This document shows, piece by piece, positions 38,001 through 51,500 of a DNA stretch of 64,000 nt; position 1 is the stretch's first letter; each line of letters starts with the position of its first letter. Source of the stretch: Polytrichum commune (lineage: Eukaryota > Streptophyta > Polytrichopsida > Polytrichales > Polytrichaceae); contig OX485805.1 of the NCBI GenBank assembly GCA_950295325.1, positions 42,432,758-42,496,757 of the forward strand, in the 5' to 3' direction. The notes below the pieces were generated by a model. The model was not told the DNA's origin and searched no databases. It was given only the letters and a program-made list of their open reading frames with translations. The position numbers were made by a program, and so were the translations under genes.

Positions 38001-39973
38001 CCTGCATGAGGGGATTCAAGTTACCATTTGCATCCTCAAATGCAGGCTTTTCCGAAACATACTCCACCTCCACTTTCTCCTCTAGCTGCCATGATGGGGA
38101 CATGGAATAACATCAGTATACATCTAGGTTGATCAAAGATTCTGAAAGAAAAGCGTCAATCAATTAAGACATGCCAAACCCTCACCAAACAAAAAAGCCC
38201 CTTGCTCGTTGAAATGCTTAACCCTCTTGAATGAATATTTTTGTAATTTTCTACACAAGCAGAAATAAGCAAAGACTACAATTGTGATAGACGACTCTCT
38301 AGAGGTATATCAATTTCGTTCAGCTGTGCACAAAAAGTGTATGTAGAGTAATCTCTAGTCCCACATAGTTGAAGTTTCCCCTGTTCTCTTATGAAGTAGA
38401 TTGAAAAAAATATCAGAAGGCACTGACGGATCCAGCATTGCAACCAACTTGCACAAGCTGCTGGATCATTCAATACATCACCTCAAAATATGGTCTAGGC
38501 TAGGTTGAATGGAAGTATTGAACTATTTAAAAGATTAGGTTAAACTAAAAACATCCTGCTTTAATATCTCGTGCCAGTAAACTTGAGAAGAAAGTTGAGA
38601 GAGAGGAGAACGGACTACAAGTACGCCTAAACAAAATAGAGACATGATTAGTGCACCCACTAAAGACGGTCCTACTGCAAAACGGCCACTATATTGTAGA
38701 TCTTCATTTTGCATAGAATAAGGTGACATTAAGGTTCCAGCTTCAGCATCTTTGGTTGAGCCATGGACGGGTCTACAGTGCCTACTTGTAATTTGTTCGT
38801 TAACGTACATTTCTCTCTGCATTGCCTTTGCAGACTAGACTCAAGCTGCTCAATTGTGTCATGAAATTCATCACTTCCAGTTGTACATGGATGCCCATAA
38901 AACGCCAGTGGCATCATGGCCAGTAAACCCTTTTTCTCATGTTTTGATTGCAAAATCATCATTAGTCAGATACACCAAAGTCACCAGCCCGCATGCGCAG
39001 GTAAGAGGCATCAAGGCATGATCTAAATGATGGAACAAATCTTACGCATAATTCCACCACAACTAGTGCAAAGCAATTGTGTAACAAATCACAGCACTGG
39101 AAAAACGTCTACCACACCATGATTCTACCCTAACTCACTTCAGCTTGTGCATGCCATCATGGCCAGTAAAACCTCTCCCTCATTTTTTTCAATTGCAAAA
39201 TCAGGAGTGCAGGCAAGAGGCAAGCATGCTCCAACTGATGAACAAGTCTTACAAGAAATTCCACCACAACTTGTGCAAACCAATTGTGAAACAAACCACA
39301 GCTCTAGGAGAACATGTACCGCACCATAACCCTACCCTAACTCACTTCAGCTTGTGCGTGGATGGCCATAAAACGCTAATGACATCATGGCCATAAACCC
39401 TTCCTCTCGTGTTTTTGTTTGCAAACTCATATGAGTCAGCCACACGAAAGACACCCGCACGCGCAGGTAAATAATCAACTCATGGTCCAAATGATGGACA
39501 CGTCTTACAACTAACGTACAACTTACCACAACTTGTGCACACCAATTGTATATCAAATCACATCTCCGGGAGAATATCCACCGTAACCATACACCATACC
39601 CCATACGAAAAATCAAGCCCCTAACACCAAACCCTAGGCTTGGACATCGAACCCTAAGCAAGGGACATTGTATTACCTCATCAGCCGCATCGTCATTGTC
39701 GCTGCCGTTCTCCTCCGACTGATCCGTCTTAAGCGACGTACTCCTGGTGGATTTCTTCTTCTGTTTCCGCCGTCTCCGCCTCCGCTCTGCCTCCTTCGCC
39801 TTCTTCCCCTCCACAACCCCCAAACCCCCATTCTCCTTCCCCTGCTTCTTCTTCATCATCCCGATGTCTTCCGCATCGCCGTTGGCCACCATAGCTTTGG
39901 CCGCCTCCTTCAGAGATGCGGAATCCGCGAGCGCCGTGCCGTTTTGCATGGTGTCCGCCATCACCATCGTCAT
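32074..39973 (-). CDS. SF3B2: Splicing factor 3B subunit 2 (SF3B2 / SAP145), 18 coding exons
   Basis: Component of the SF3b complex of U2 snRNP, acting at the branch site in the nucleus. Exons: 39973-39677, 38085-37939, 37672-37544, 37429-37367, 37218-37111, 36175-36098, 35744-35652, 35410-35324, 34940-34839, 34667-34548, 34208-34146, 33850-33708, 33428-33347, 33123-33065, 32880-32841, 32723-32626, 32397-32328, 32148-32074. All phases agree and the join gives 617 aa. Residues 55-75 are basic (nuclear targeting likely). A DUF382-type core covers about 195-330 (VPVPRHWCQKRKFLQGKRGI, MGKMDIDYQ). A PSP domain lies at about 369-420 (RYGPPPSYPHLKIPGLNAPI, FGYHAGGWGKPPVDE). An acidic Glu-rich run is at 443-458. 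The C-terminus is KDFKF, as in animals. In-frame ATGs at 39973, 39967 and 39961 compete for the start; the first is used here. Donors are GT throughout; intron 2 has the weak donor GTGCTG. Confidence 0.93.
38880..39605. repeat. Three ~210-240 bp tandem repeats inside SF3B2 intron 1
   Basis: Units begin near 38880, 39137 and 39345 with GGCCATAAAACGC or GCCATCATGGCCAGTAAA. They then share CAGGTAAGAGGC-type text, a TTCCACCACAACTTGTGCA block, CACACCAATTGTGAAACAAA and CTCACTTCAGCTTGTGC. They are moderately diverged. The whole array is intronic and noncoding. Confidence 0.85.
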
Positions 39974-42764
39974 TCCTACTCTCCTACTCCGAGTGTCGTT
40001 CGCAACCAAACCCCTCTCGCTAGGGTTCCCTCTATCTATCTCTCTCTCTCGGGGTCTTGCTCGTTGCTGTTTGTTGTGGGGTTTGCGGTTGGGGTTGGGA
40101 GGGCCCCTAGGCAAAACCTTCCCCTTTTGAGTCCTTTTTGGCCTCCCTCAAGAGAGTGGTGTTTGCCTTCAAATCATCATAAATGCATGGGGGAGGGGAT
40201 TTTACATAGTACTTACATGGCATGTGTCACAATGAACTCCGAATCGGGCAAGCGATTTCTATTGGTTGCAAATTTTGAAATGACCTTAATAGGGGTTTAT
40301 ATTTTGTACAAGGATTAAAATAAGTACATACTTTGTTTTCTCATGTAGCTTCGCAAACACGTGTTGATTTAACATGTGAGTTCAAACTATGCCTCTCACG
40401 TTCATGCCAACTACTTCCGTTTAGGTTGGTATCATCTCTCTCTCCCCTTCTCTCATACTTTCTCTTTTATCATTTTTTGTGTCTTTTGTATCCTTTTTAA
40501 ATGCTAAGTGCAAGAAATGTGGGGTCCAAAACACCCTTAAATGCACTTAGCTCTCATACTCAAGATTCGGTTTTCATAATTATGAGGACCATTTTCTTGA
40601 GTGAAAAATGTCAAGATTTGGCAAGATAGCGATGGCAATTAGTGCCACTTCATTTTCTTCATACTAGTGTAAATTCCTTGGATCCAATTTCTTGCTCTCG
40701 ACCAATAAGATTGCTCGATTTCTAAGTGAACCCACCCTAAGACATCACGTTTTGGTGTGTTGGAAACTGAGCATGTCACTAGAGTTATTCTTACAATATC
40801 TCAAACAACTATGTTTTGGGAGGAAGTTTCACCATAACATTATTCGATCACATGGTTGTGTTATACGACATGGGAAGAAACATAAAATAAGATGACATTG
40901 ATGTTGGTATGAATAATGAATAGTGCCAATTTGAAGAGTAAGATATTATGAATAATGTTGGTATTTTCAAAAAAAAAGTAATAATAATAATTTCAAGGAA
41001 AAATATTAGGATGAATAATAAAGCCTACACACAATGCCGGGAGTATAACTCCACCCAAATTTCCAAGTTCATCTTGAATGTATGCATAGTAAATGAATAG
41101 TCCCATCTTGTTCAAGGGGCCCATGTAATATAATTGACATATTCCAGGGTCATGAAACCGACCCTACATGGTTAAATAATGTTATGACCCCACTTCCGAC
41201 ATTTTATAATGTTTAAAGAGCTTTCAAGTGGTGTTGGAACCCCCAATTTTGGTGAATTGAAGTAGAGGAGTTTGACTTTAGTAAAAATAAATAAAATTAT
41301 CTAGTTGTCGTTTGGCCAAGGTCAAACTCCTTTTATTCTTCCTTTTTAACCCTTAAGCAGCTATGTAGCTCTAATGTCATTAAATTATTTTTTTAGTGGG
41401 TAGGAGGAAGGCTTGAGCTTAGTGGAGCCCACACCCACCCCAATAACCTAAGTGCTCATTTTTTAAGGCTTCTTAAGGGTATGCACACAAATAACAAATT
41501 TTGACACATATGATAGTTTTCCCTTACAAGTTTTCATGACATGCTATTTTTGTGTCTAGTTATGAAAATATACTAAAAAGAATCTATATCATATTTATAA
41601 GATATGTTCAAATGATAACCCTCTCATAATGTCTTGATAAATATTATAAACTTCCTTATCAGCACCAACCATTTAGATTTGTCTATTGATCCTTTGTGAA
41701 CCACTTTGTCTTTCATAGTATAGAGGAACCTATGTTTATAACTCTAAGATAAACATGCCTATTTAAGTTACATGATTTCTTATCTTAATTGAACACCTAT
41801 ATTAAAGTGGTATGTGGTTGGGTATGGTTTCAAGAATGGATGCTCAAAAGACATGCATTTGATAGAGATTGGACTACTTGTTAAAAAATATGATAGCTTT
41901 TCTAAAATTTATTAGTCAACAATCAACATAGTGAGGAGGGGGGGTGTGTATGAACATGATATTAACTTTTTATAGCCAAAAATTTGCGTGAACATATTAC
42001 CAATGTCTAGCTTCTACCGTAACTGCTCATTTTGAGACAAATGCCTCCTCACACTAGCACTCAAAACCGGGGACATGTGTCATGGCATTATTGATTCCCT
42101 AGTGATACCATAACCGAAGTTGGAGACTTAGGGTTGGTTTTCATGTAGGCTGCTTTGCCTGCCATATTCTAGAGTAGAGGCACCGACCACTTAAGAGATT
42201 TTGCGCTAAATTTGGAGAAGTATAAGGCGGTGCAAAATTCTCCCATGTAGGAAGATAGAAATAGGAGGATTGCAATTTTTTGGTCATTTTATTTCTTAGA
42301 ACAAAATTACTGTGAATTTTTGAATTCAAAAGTTGGCATGAACATATTACCAATGTCTATAGGTTGCCATAACCACTCGTGTTAACTACTCATTTCCTCC
42401 TCACTTTAGCGTCAAAACCAATATCATGTGATATGACACCATTGGTTTTGGCCTGATCGTAATCTAGTCTCAACCTAATTGAAATTCAATCCCAACCTTA
42501 TTCAAACTATGGCACCCTATAGATCCATGACGGGTCTTGATCAAGATTAGGTGATTCGAATTTACATGGCAACACTTTTTGGAGGTGAAGCTTGGGACTT
42601 GTGTTGAGAATTGGGTTGAGCAAAAAGCTAGCCCAACTCTTGACACGAGTCCCACGAATAATTTTGCATAAAATATTGAAGATCCAACTTTAATGATAAT
42701 TAACTATATTCTAATGGTTTCTTGAGGCTCAAAAGTTGGGACTTTGCCTTCATGTCGGGACTAT
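39974..42764. other. SF3B2 5' flank and intergenic DNA; one direct repeat
   Basis: The first ~200 bp is the SF3B2 leader and promoter region, with a CT-rich tract at 40029-40060. Farther right no gene is recognised. A ~130 bp direct repeat occurs at 41985-42115 and 42325-42465 (GAACATATTACCAATGTCTA, then CATTT-CTCCTCACTTTAGC-like text). Confidence 0.5.
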
Positions 42765-43547
42765 AGTTGCAATGAAACGCATTTTTGTCCGTTTCGAAAC
42801 AAACAAGAACATTTGTTTCAAGTGGAGTTTCGAAACAAGAGTCTAGGTTTAGGGTATCGATTTTCATTATGGTCGTGCATGTGCATAATTGGACGACCTT
42901 TAGAAAAGGAACATGTTATCCTTCTCTCAAATTGAAAAAGTTCGTTTTCATTCAAACAAACTTGAGGATGTTGGAGAGCATGGGAACTGATGATGCCATT
43001 CCAAAATAGAATCTCGATGAAATTGCCAATACTGATGTTCCATCTTTGCCTCCCCGGTTGAAAATTGAAGATCAATATTCTTTCTTGTATGAAGAAAAAG
43101 CTTAGCCATCTCAACGTGTGCCACGACAACGGGAATCTAAGAGTTTGAGTGAAGTTTTGACCATGCAAGCTTTATAGCATATGAATCTCAATTTCACGAA
43201 ACCTCTACTTCAAGCCAAAACAAACTTTTTGAAACAAACAATTTGAAAAAGAACACATGTGACAATGATTTCTGAAGTGGCAATCATGATGACCATTCAA
43301 GTGGTTTAGACAATTTAATTGTTTCTAATTCGCCAAGACTTTGACCATTATGAAGACCCTCACGCTTATTCTCGCAAAAACCACGCTTTAGCCTTGTTAC
43401 GGCTTTGTACAAGCGATGGAATATAATCCTAGAGCTTACAACATCATATAACTCTTTTTCATGAAACTTGTGTGTTTCGAAACGTTTCGAAATACCCGTA
43501 TCATTCTTGAAACACGTTCCATTCGTTTCAAAACGCACATTGCAACC
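42765..43547. mobile_element. Possible TIR element rich in TTTCGAAAC palindromes
   Basis: The left end GTTGCAATGAAACGCATTTT and the reverse complement of the right end GTTGCAATGTGCGTTTTGAA are imperfect inverted repeats. TTTCGAAACA-type palindromic words recur in both halves (42797, 42829, 43476-43490). No target duplication was fixed and no transposase is seen. Confidence 0.45.
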
Positions 43548-43857
43548 CAACTTGAGACTTGCAAACATGAGTGACTTGGGACCCCATGTGAACGGGCCGT
43601 CACGGGTCTACCTTATTAATTGCTAACAAGAGTCGATTAAACCTTTTGTCTAATAAAAGTATCCAAAAAAGTGAGGGTTTTAGGAGCGTCTACCTTTACT
43701 TTTCGTTGGAGTGACTTGAGGTCATGGCCATGGCATTCCACATGGCCTACCCACCCCCGAATCTGCGACGGTGCCACCGTAATTCCCCCGCGCACCTTTC
43801 TCACTCAAACTCAAACTCAATTCTTGCTTACACCAACTCCCCTCTCGTCAAACCCCA

Positions 43858-43905
43858 CCACAATTCTCTTCAATTCCCTCAATTCCCTTCAATTCCCTTC
43901 AATTT
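43858..43905. repeat. Short tandem repeat CAATTCCCTT
   Basis: About four imperfect 10-11 bp units of CAATTCCCTT. Confidence 0.8.
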
Positions 43906-43910
43906 CTTCA

Positions 43911-44878
43911 TGTTTTACGTCACGACCCGCTTGCTCAGCTCTGCACTTTCTGGTCCCGCGGTTTGTTGCACTCGGAGGATTTGCTGTCATGGCAAGGATT
44001 AAAGGAGTGTCAAGCACCTGAGCGGTGGGATACGATCAGCGACTGCCGAGATAGCCTCGCGCCGTGAGTTTTGTTCAGGTCCCAGAGGGAGCTAAGCGAT
44101 TTATTTTATAAATCAAAACTTTCAGCGGAGGTAACTCGATTTTTGGTGTTTGCTCCGGTGCGAGAGTCTGAGTTTTGGCGGTGAACTTGTTGGTCTTGGA
44201 AGTATTAGAGAGTTGATCGGATATCGTAGTTGAACAGATCCTGTTGGAGAAGCTAAGTGTGGAAAGAACCGGGGAGCTGGCCCGCTTTTCGCATCCTACA
44301 AGAAGTATTCTATGAAGGAGGAGGTGAATTTTTTTCGTAGTGTCAATTTGGTTAAGGACGGAGTAGACGGAAGGCTTTTTCAGTATGTAACCATCGATTC
44401 TGTGCTTGTCTTCCTATTCTTCCGCAGAAATCGATTTTTATCCTTACACCTTTCGTAGCGACCGCGTTGAGAGTTACTCAGATTCGACCTTTGCATATCT
44501 AAAAGCATCGATTTTCCCTGACCTATTTTCTGCCAGCTGAGTTTGTAACCTTTTCTGTTACAGAAGGTTTTGCAGTCCCTGTGCGAAGATTTCATTACTT
44601 AAATATGCAATTCTTTTCCTTCCACATTGATCCCCCTGTGAAGGCTAGACCGAGTTGAAGTACCTTACAGAGATCATCCTAAGAAACGAGTATAATTTTG
44701 TTTGCAAGGCAACAAGTATAAGTTATAGCTTCATCAGGTTATGTCACTGATGACAAACCGAGCTTGGAAGCATCTGAATAGAGCAACTTATCTTTCCTTG
44801 ACAAGTTGTATGTTGACACCGAAACGCTCTTTTAAGTAACTCAATTGAGAAAATAGTGGTAGTTTTTTGGGAAATTCT
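43911..44878 (+). other. Upstream region of PEX11, possible promoter and leader
   Basis: No conserved coding frame. It is more GC-rich than the intergenic DNA to the left, fitting a promoter or 5' UTR. A spliced noncoding leader exon is possible but not demonstrable here. Confidence 0.35.
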
Positions 44879-46426
44879 ATGATGGCGAAATCGGAAGGGA
44901 AACGGCCATTTCTGGACCACGTTGAGTGTTACCTTGCGCGGAGAGATGGTGTTGATAAGGCGCTCAAAATTATACGATACTCGACCAAGTTGTTGCTCAC
45001 TTCACCGATCGCCCCTTCGAACCCTGAGCTTTTTGGAAAGCTGAAGGACTTCGAGGCCAGTGTAGGCACCAGTCGGAAGGCCTTTCGATTAGGAAAGTTC
45101 ATACAGGATGTGAATGTGTTGAAGAAAACCAAGTTTTGCACTAGGGATGGCATCTTGGAGGTCGTGGCCAGCGGAGGAGAGGGTTTCTACTTCTTTGTGG
45201 AACAGTTCATTTGGCTGGTGAGTAAACAATTCTAGTTTTTCTCAATCTCTCTTTCTCGATTGCTTCAGTCGCCATCTCCTGATCAAAATAAACAGAAGGG
45301 AAGAGATGATGACTCTGATGTTGCCACTGGGCGGTGAATTATGGTGAATTATGGTGTTGATGATTCATCTTCGAGTTAGTCTAAGGCTCTATGTAATTTC
45401 GAAACGGGCATCATCACGAGAATTAAAATGAGAGGGCTCGTTTAGTTCGGGTCATTTGTTTCTGCTGTGTGCTCGGAGGGTTTATACATTTTTCACTGTC
45501 TGTTAAGGTAGATGGTGCTAAACCCGTCACTTCAAGAGCTGATCGTATCTAATATTGTACTAGATTGATAAAGTGTTAGATGTCTCTCATTAGCAACTGA
45601 AAGTGGATTCCGACGCACCAAAGCTTGCCTTATTTGAATCCTGAATGCCAAAGTTATAAGGGTTCAAAGTTTTTTACTTAATGCAAGATTTTAGGGTGCT
45701 GGTTTTAGCATGCTCTACCTTAGCGACAGCGGTGGTGGAAATCTTGCAGTTTTTCTACGTAGTTTTTTAATAAACTCTCATATGCTTGTAATAATCCAAG
45801 TAAGAACGATACGTTTTTTTATTGAGAAAAACAGGTTGTGATGGTTTGAAAACTCTAAAGCAGGATTTTGTCTCATCACTTCATAAAGAAGTGCCATTCA
45901 GAACGCTCATCCGGGTGCCATTCATTAGGTTTCTCAATGGCACTTCCTGATAAAAAAGCAGCCAGCTAAAGTGTTTTCAACTGCTCTCTGATATTTGCAG
46001 TGGAAGCCTATTAACCTCACTGTGTGGTTTTGCAAACAGGTGAAAGCAGGGCTAATTGACAAACGTCACTCGAAGCAATTGACCAAGATAAGTGCATGGG
46101 CGGAGTTCATTGGATACTTTGGAAGTGTTGCATTGAAGACTATTCAAGTTGCAGCGTTTCTTGAGAAGGAATCAAAGCTGATACAGGGAATGCAGAAGAA
46201 GGCTGAAGGTGGGCTGAGTCCGGTCGCTGAAATCAAAGAGCTTCAGGAACTGCAGGCGAAGCGTGTGATGAAAACCCTTTCCATCGTTCAGGATTTTGCT
46301 GACAGTTTGCTGGCATTGACTGATATTCGAGACACAAAAGGGGTCCTTGATAACCCCTTCTTATTATCATTTGCTGGCTTACTGTCAGCTTTGATCAGTG
46401 CTAACAAAAACTGGAAGAGTTGCTGA
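44879..46426 (+). CDS. PEX11: Peroxisomal membrane protein PEX11, two coding exons
   Basis: PEX11 proteins sit in the peroxisomal membrane and drive elongation and proliferation of peroxisomes. Exon 1 is 44879-45217 and exon 2 is 46040-46426. The 822 nt intron has donor GTGAGT and acceptor CAG in phase 0. The product is 241 aa, typical for the family (about 230-250). The N-terminal half contains FLDHVECYLARRDGVDKALK and KIIRYSTKLLL, the amphipathic region expected in PEX11. A hydrophobic stretch lies at the exon junction (GEGFYFFVEQFIWL). The C-terminus is FAGLLSALISANKNWKSC, close to what I remember of plant PEX11A-type proteins, which suggests that subclass. Tandem ATGs at 44879 and 44882 give starts one residue apart. 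It is divergent from SF3B2 and convergent with PP6C. Confidence 0.92.
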
Positions 46427-48507
46427 GCCTAGTTTCTGAAATAGAATCCCACCTTGAAACACCTAACCCAGCTTTCAAGCTTTCAACTGCAGTGTTTCAG
46501 GAAATGATTTATGTCCATAAGTCAGTCTCTGTGCTCCTGTTCCATTCTTTTTGATACTTTCCTGTCACCTGGTAAAGAGGCAGTGATTTTCAGGCACACT
46601 TATTTGTGGAGAAGGCTTCAAGGTAGAACCTAAATTGATTGAGCTTTGTAGGATTTTAGAATATATTGAGCAACCTGTATCGGAAGCCAGGGTACAAGGT
46701 AATGGACCCCTTCTTGAGTGAAGAGTCCAGATTGGTTGAAATTTGAAAAGCAACATGGTTCAATTATAGACAGTTTTGTCTTTGTTGCATTATGTAAGCA
46801 CTCTGGGGAGCCAAGATCATTCAAAGTTTTGTGCAATGGGTGCTATCACTTGTTTTACATTGATGAGATTCGTTTGTAAATTGTAAAAAGAGCCTTACAA
46901 TTGAATACATCTTTCTCTGCTTCATGGACTGAAATCCATCAACAGACAGGTTGTTCATTTAGGTTAGTTACCATCACACTGGGTGCTGAGGTTCCAGTGT
47001 TTGAATTTAATGTTGAGCAGGGTAGGGTGGTAACAACATTAAATATAACCAAACACTAAATATCCTTTTTAGTGTAGTTTTTAATCTTCGCAATATCCCA
47101 TGTTCCAACACTCCTAAGGCTTCTATTTTGCTGCGAGTGTGAGTTTGGTTATTTCACATTATAAGACAGAGTTTAGTGACTCACCCTGCTAGATCCTCTT
47201 TTGAAGTCTCTGCAATTTTTGAAGCTGTTATATGCCACTGGAAATGCAACGACTGTGCATTTTGAGAGGGGGTCAGTTGGTTCTGCTCACTGTCATGGTG
47301 GTGATAGCCATATGAAGACACAAGAAACGCATAAACTGCAGGGATATGCAGGTAAAAGTAACCAACATGCTTAAGCTCTACCTGACTTCCTAATTACCCA
47401 TATCGAATTTCTGTCATCAGTACAGAGCATGTCATCAGAAAGCGCTTGCCATGTTTTTCCTTTTCTTTTCTTCTACCTCATTGGGAAGTCACCACTCTTT
47501 GAAATCATACTGAACTATAATCAACCACAACTCTGTACAGGACAGCAGGCAAGTTCAATTTGCACAAACCCACACTATCAACATGTTACTTTCACATGAT
47601 CTTAACCAAAGTGTCAACCTTAGTACATGTATCAGCAACATTTTTCCAGTACAGACACCTCCATTCTCTACAAGAATCAGGATTGCAATCTGTTCAAACT
47701 GGAGAAGGGCCAATTGTTTACATCGGTGTATTTGTAGAGCACTATCAACCCATCTTGCAGTAGTAGGATCCAATGCCTTCCTTACATTGGTTCAGTAGGG
47801 AAGGAACCCTTGTTCATCAATCTCAAAGAAAACTTGTGCAGTATGGTGTACCACAATATCCAGAGAAGTAATAATGTATTGCCACAAGATGTAATATTGC
47901 AAGATGGCTTGAACAGCAAGAAGACTGCCACAAGTTCGTCACAAAGTTTACCAAATTGCAAGGTACTTACTATTTACATCCAGCATTAGACCGTATCTTG
48001 CCACCACTGCTGCCTCCGCCATCATATCCCCTGGCTCGTATGTGCACAAGGAGACAATGGAAACAATTCTAACATACAACACAAACTATTGGAGTTCCTG
48101 ACGGAATTGAACAAAGACCGTGTGTCTTGCAGGACGGACGGCCTTGTAAATAAACGAGAAGCGACGCTATCTGTCTCTCCCCCTACATGAAATCTACAAC
48201 TACAGAACCAAACAGGTAGAGAATTTAGTTCCTGACAACAGCAGTCAAAGCCATTTGACAACCTTGCACTAAATCGGACAGGTCTCACATCACTACTGTA
48301 AAATAAGTCTGGACGTGATGCTCCATATGAATGAACGGAGGTCACTGTGTGGGGTGCATCCCTGTGATTCTAGCCAACTTGTGGGCAGATGTGCAGGATG
48401 GGTAGCAGCAAACACCAGATCAAAAATATACTGGTGACTAGCCTTTACAGACCATCCATCAGATCACAATATTATTTGACCACTTCATTTCCGCTGAATG
48501 AATTTTT
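46427..48507. other. Convergent intergenic region between PEX11 and PP6C
   Basis: Contains the 3' UTRs of both genes. A MITE-family fragment lies at 46993-47082. No additional gene is recognised. Confidence 0.45.
46993..47082. mobile_element. Fragment of the TACACTAAATAGG MITE family
   Basis: GAGCAGGGTAGGGTGGTAAC and CAAACACTAAATATCC followed by TTTTTAGTGTAG match the right end of the complete copy at 60458-60779 and a piece at 18690-18770. Confidence 0.75.
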
Positions 48508-51500
48508 CTACAAGAAATAGGGGACTCCAGCTCTTGGTGCCATCATGGCATTGTTTTCCTCTGTCTCTGTGAAGAATTTCACATCCCTCTCCTACAATCA
48601 AAGTCACAAAGTATTATATTGTCAATATTGTCTTATCTAAACTCTTATGAAAAAACCCAAGCAGACCTCTATCCACACCTCGACCAACTAAGCCACTTAA
48701 GCCTCACCTTCAAAGACCACTACTCTATTGAAAAGCCACTAAGACAGCAGACTTCTACAGGCCATGCTTTCAATTGATGATAACAAAAGTAACAGACTCC
48801 AAATATGGGACAATATTGTATACATAACATGACGAGCAGTGTGGACAATGCAGAAACTAGAATAAAGGGTTTGAGCTTAACCATGTTTTCATTGAAACTT
48901 AGGATGGAGGCCACATTCCCGCATCTGTAGCAGTAATTGGGAGCAGACCACACCTGGAGTAGAGCATGCAAAGAACAGCCCACTAGCCCTCAGAAAGTTG
49001 ACTTGACAACCAACAAACAACCAAATCAAAGACTACATTGTATAGGAATTAATAAGGAAGGGTCCACGATTATCATGCAAATCTAATAGAAGCTATTGTT
49101 TTCTTAGATGCTGGATAGATATCTATGAAGAACAAGATGGAAAAAGTCCACATAATACTAAAGACAACTTAAGCAACTCTATCCTATCAAGTTGGCGTTG
49201 TGAAATGAAACATACCGTTACCAGGCCCTTATCAGGGAACATGTATTTCAATCCCTCTTGTACAAGTTGATGCGCACGGCATACTAGCTCCAACCCGTTA
49301 ATGTGGTTGAACTGCAGATTGCAACTATAAAATATTATCATTCATCTGATGTAGTATATTTGGACTCATAAACTTAAAATCCATGACCATGCAAGGGCAC
49401 ATGATCGTGTTCTCTTGGTTGCCCTGCTAACTCACAAGTTTTAATATATGGTTGTTTTTTAAGTTTCTGGTTTCTAAAGAAGTCAGAAATACTTGCCTCC
49501 GAAGTGACTCGTGCACCAAACAGCCAGCCAGCACCCCGTGGACTGACAGCCCATGTCTCGATGTCCTCAGGGTCACTCCACATAAGGTCACAGAAAGGTC
49601 CCTCATGAGGAATTTCGCACTGCCTTTCTATCACTCTAATCTGTAACCATGGCATTAACCAGAAGTGAACACCCCAACTCAAGCAGCAGAACTCACAAAA
49701 AGATGAACAGCTTGACTTTCCACAGAAACAGTTGGACAATAAAACCTCCTATCCACTGATGATTTGTGGGAATGAGCATTTGTAGAAAAGGACTTATGCC
49801 TACCTCACAATACTATACAACAGGCTATATGATACAAAATAGAGGAAAGGATGCTTTATTCTGGCAATTACTGGACACTGCAGCATTCCACAGGCACTCT
49901 GCAGCCACAACTGTATTACCAATCTCATAGAGCTTTGCTTACAAATGTCTTACCTGATCTATTGTACGTATGTCTGGTGACAAACCACCATGCACACATA
50001 GCACCTGCAACACATATCTAAAACTTAGTCTCAATTCACATTCAAGTTTCAAGGGAAACCTGGCTCCACATTATCCAGAATACAAATACAGTCCAACTTT
50101 TCTTACTGCAGCTAATTTAGCAAGAGTAATTTGAAGGGTAGTCAGGCAAATGGGATTGGTCTGAAAAACAAAATAGAATGGCCTGGGAGAATCTGATAAT
50201 TGGACTGGGTGATACAAGCTCGCAGCTGAAAGACATGACCATCTCCTGGGAGACAGTCTGCTCTTCAATAACATGTTTGGATTCCAAAAAATTATCTGCA
50301 TCTGTGTTCTTAGACAAATATCTTTTTAGAGGTACGATTTAAATATTATCACTTGGTCAACTGAAGAATCATCTTCCTTGGTTCCCTGTTACTTTGCTTA
50401 CTCAACATTAAGTTTACCAGTTGTATAATGTATAATGTTAACACAACCTTGGAAATCATCAAACAATGGACTTAGCTGAGATCAAATGTAGAGCTCACCC
50501 TTCCGTCTATGATTGCCGAGAGAGTCAGGTAATCAAAAACATCAGTGCAATATCGCCAAGCATTTGGATTGCCGTACTTTCGTTGACATTCATCATAAAA
50601 ACCATAGACCTGTCAATCACACCACATCAAGCTTGAAATTGACAGCCCTTCAAATATATTTAATAGACCAGAGGAGTTAGCAGCTCTGACAGACCTAGAC
50701 AAGACAGGAAACTTATTTCCTGAGAAGGTTGATTCAATTAAATGCACATTTATTAATCCCTCATCTGTGTGCTTTCTGATTTGTAAGCACTTGAACCTCC
50801 TGGAAGATCAGGCGCAAGAACAGAATAAATTACCAGGACCATATCTATATTGTGCATAAAGGGGCAGATGATACCTGAGTGATTTGTCTGCTTTCGTGAT
50901 TACCCCTGAGCAATGTCATATGTGCAGGGTATCTGCATCAGCCCAACTTTGTCAGAGGATTGAGCAATCAGCAACAAATTGTGATAAACAAACATCATGG
51001 TCTAACTCCATTACAGTTGGCACATGATGACACAGCAATTCCTTTAATTGGCATGATCCGAATTTGTAACCCTCACATGCCTTTACAGTACCAAATTTTG
51101 TTCAAAACTAGGAAATGACTTTTTATAGTTACTCTGCCAAAGTAGTGCAGAGTGGACATTACCTTGCCTTTAAGAGCAATAAAATTGTAAACACTTCCAG
51201 GCTATTGTAACCTCGATCCACGAAATCACCCTGCTCATCTCCACATCCACACTTATAAGACGACTATTGACTAACCAATATCCATCAGAAAAAAACATTT
51301 AACTCCCCTACACAAAGTCCTGTTTGCGATATCAAGAGCCCAAAAGTACGTTGTTTCCAGCTTGTTACACCAGATACTACAAAGTTGAATGTTTTCGCAT
51401 GAGAAATTGAACAGCTTGCATGCTTTGCAGTCGAGGGCTCAAAGGTCCTTCAAAAGTGTAATGTCCCTAGGAACACTGCTAGCTGACTGACTCAAGGCAA

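Noticed and set aside
39668-40318. 216-codon plus-strand frame
   Set aside because: Antisense of SF3B2 exon 1 and its leader; low complexity.
43671-44021. 116-codon plus frame upstream of PEX11
   Set aside because: Contains a CAATTCCCTT tandem repeat and no domain; more likely leader or intergenic DNA.
49374-49739. Continuous phosphatase frame through exon 7
   Set aside because: The extension beyond GARVTSE is intron read-through; the true junction is the GC donor.
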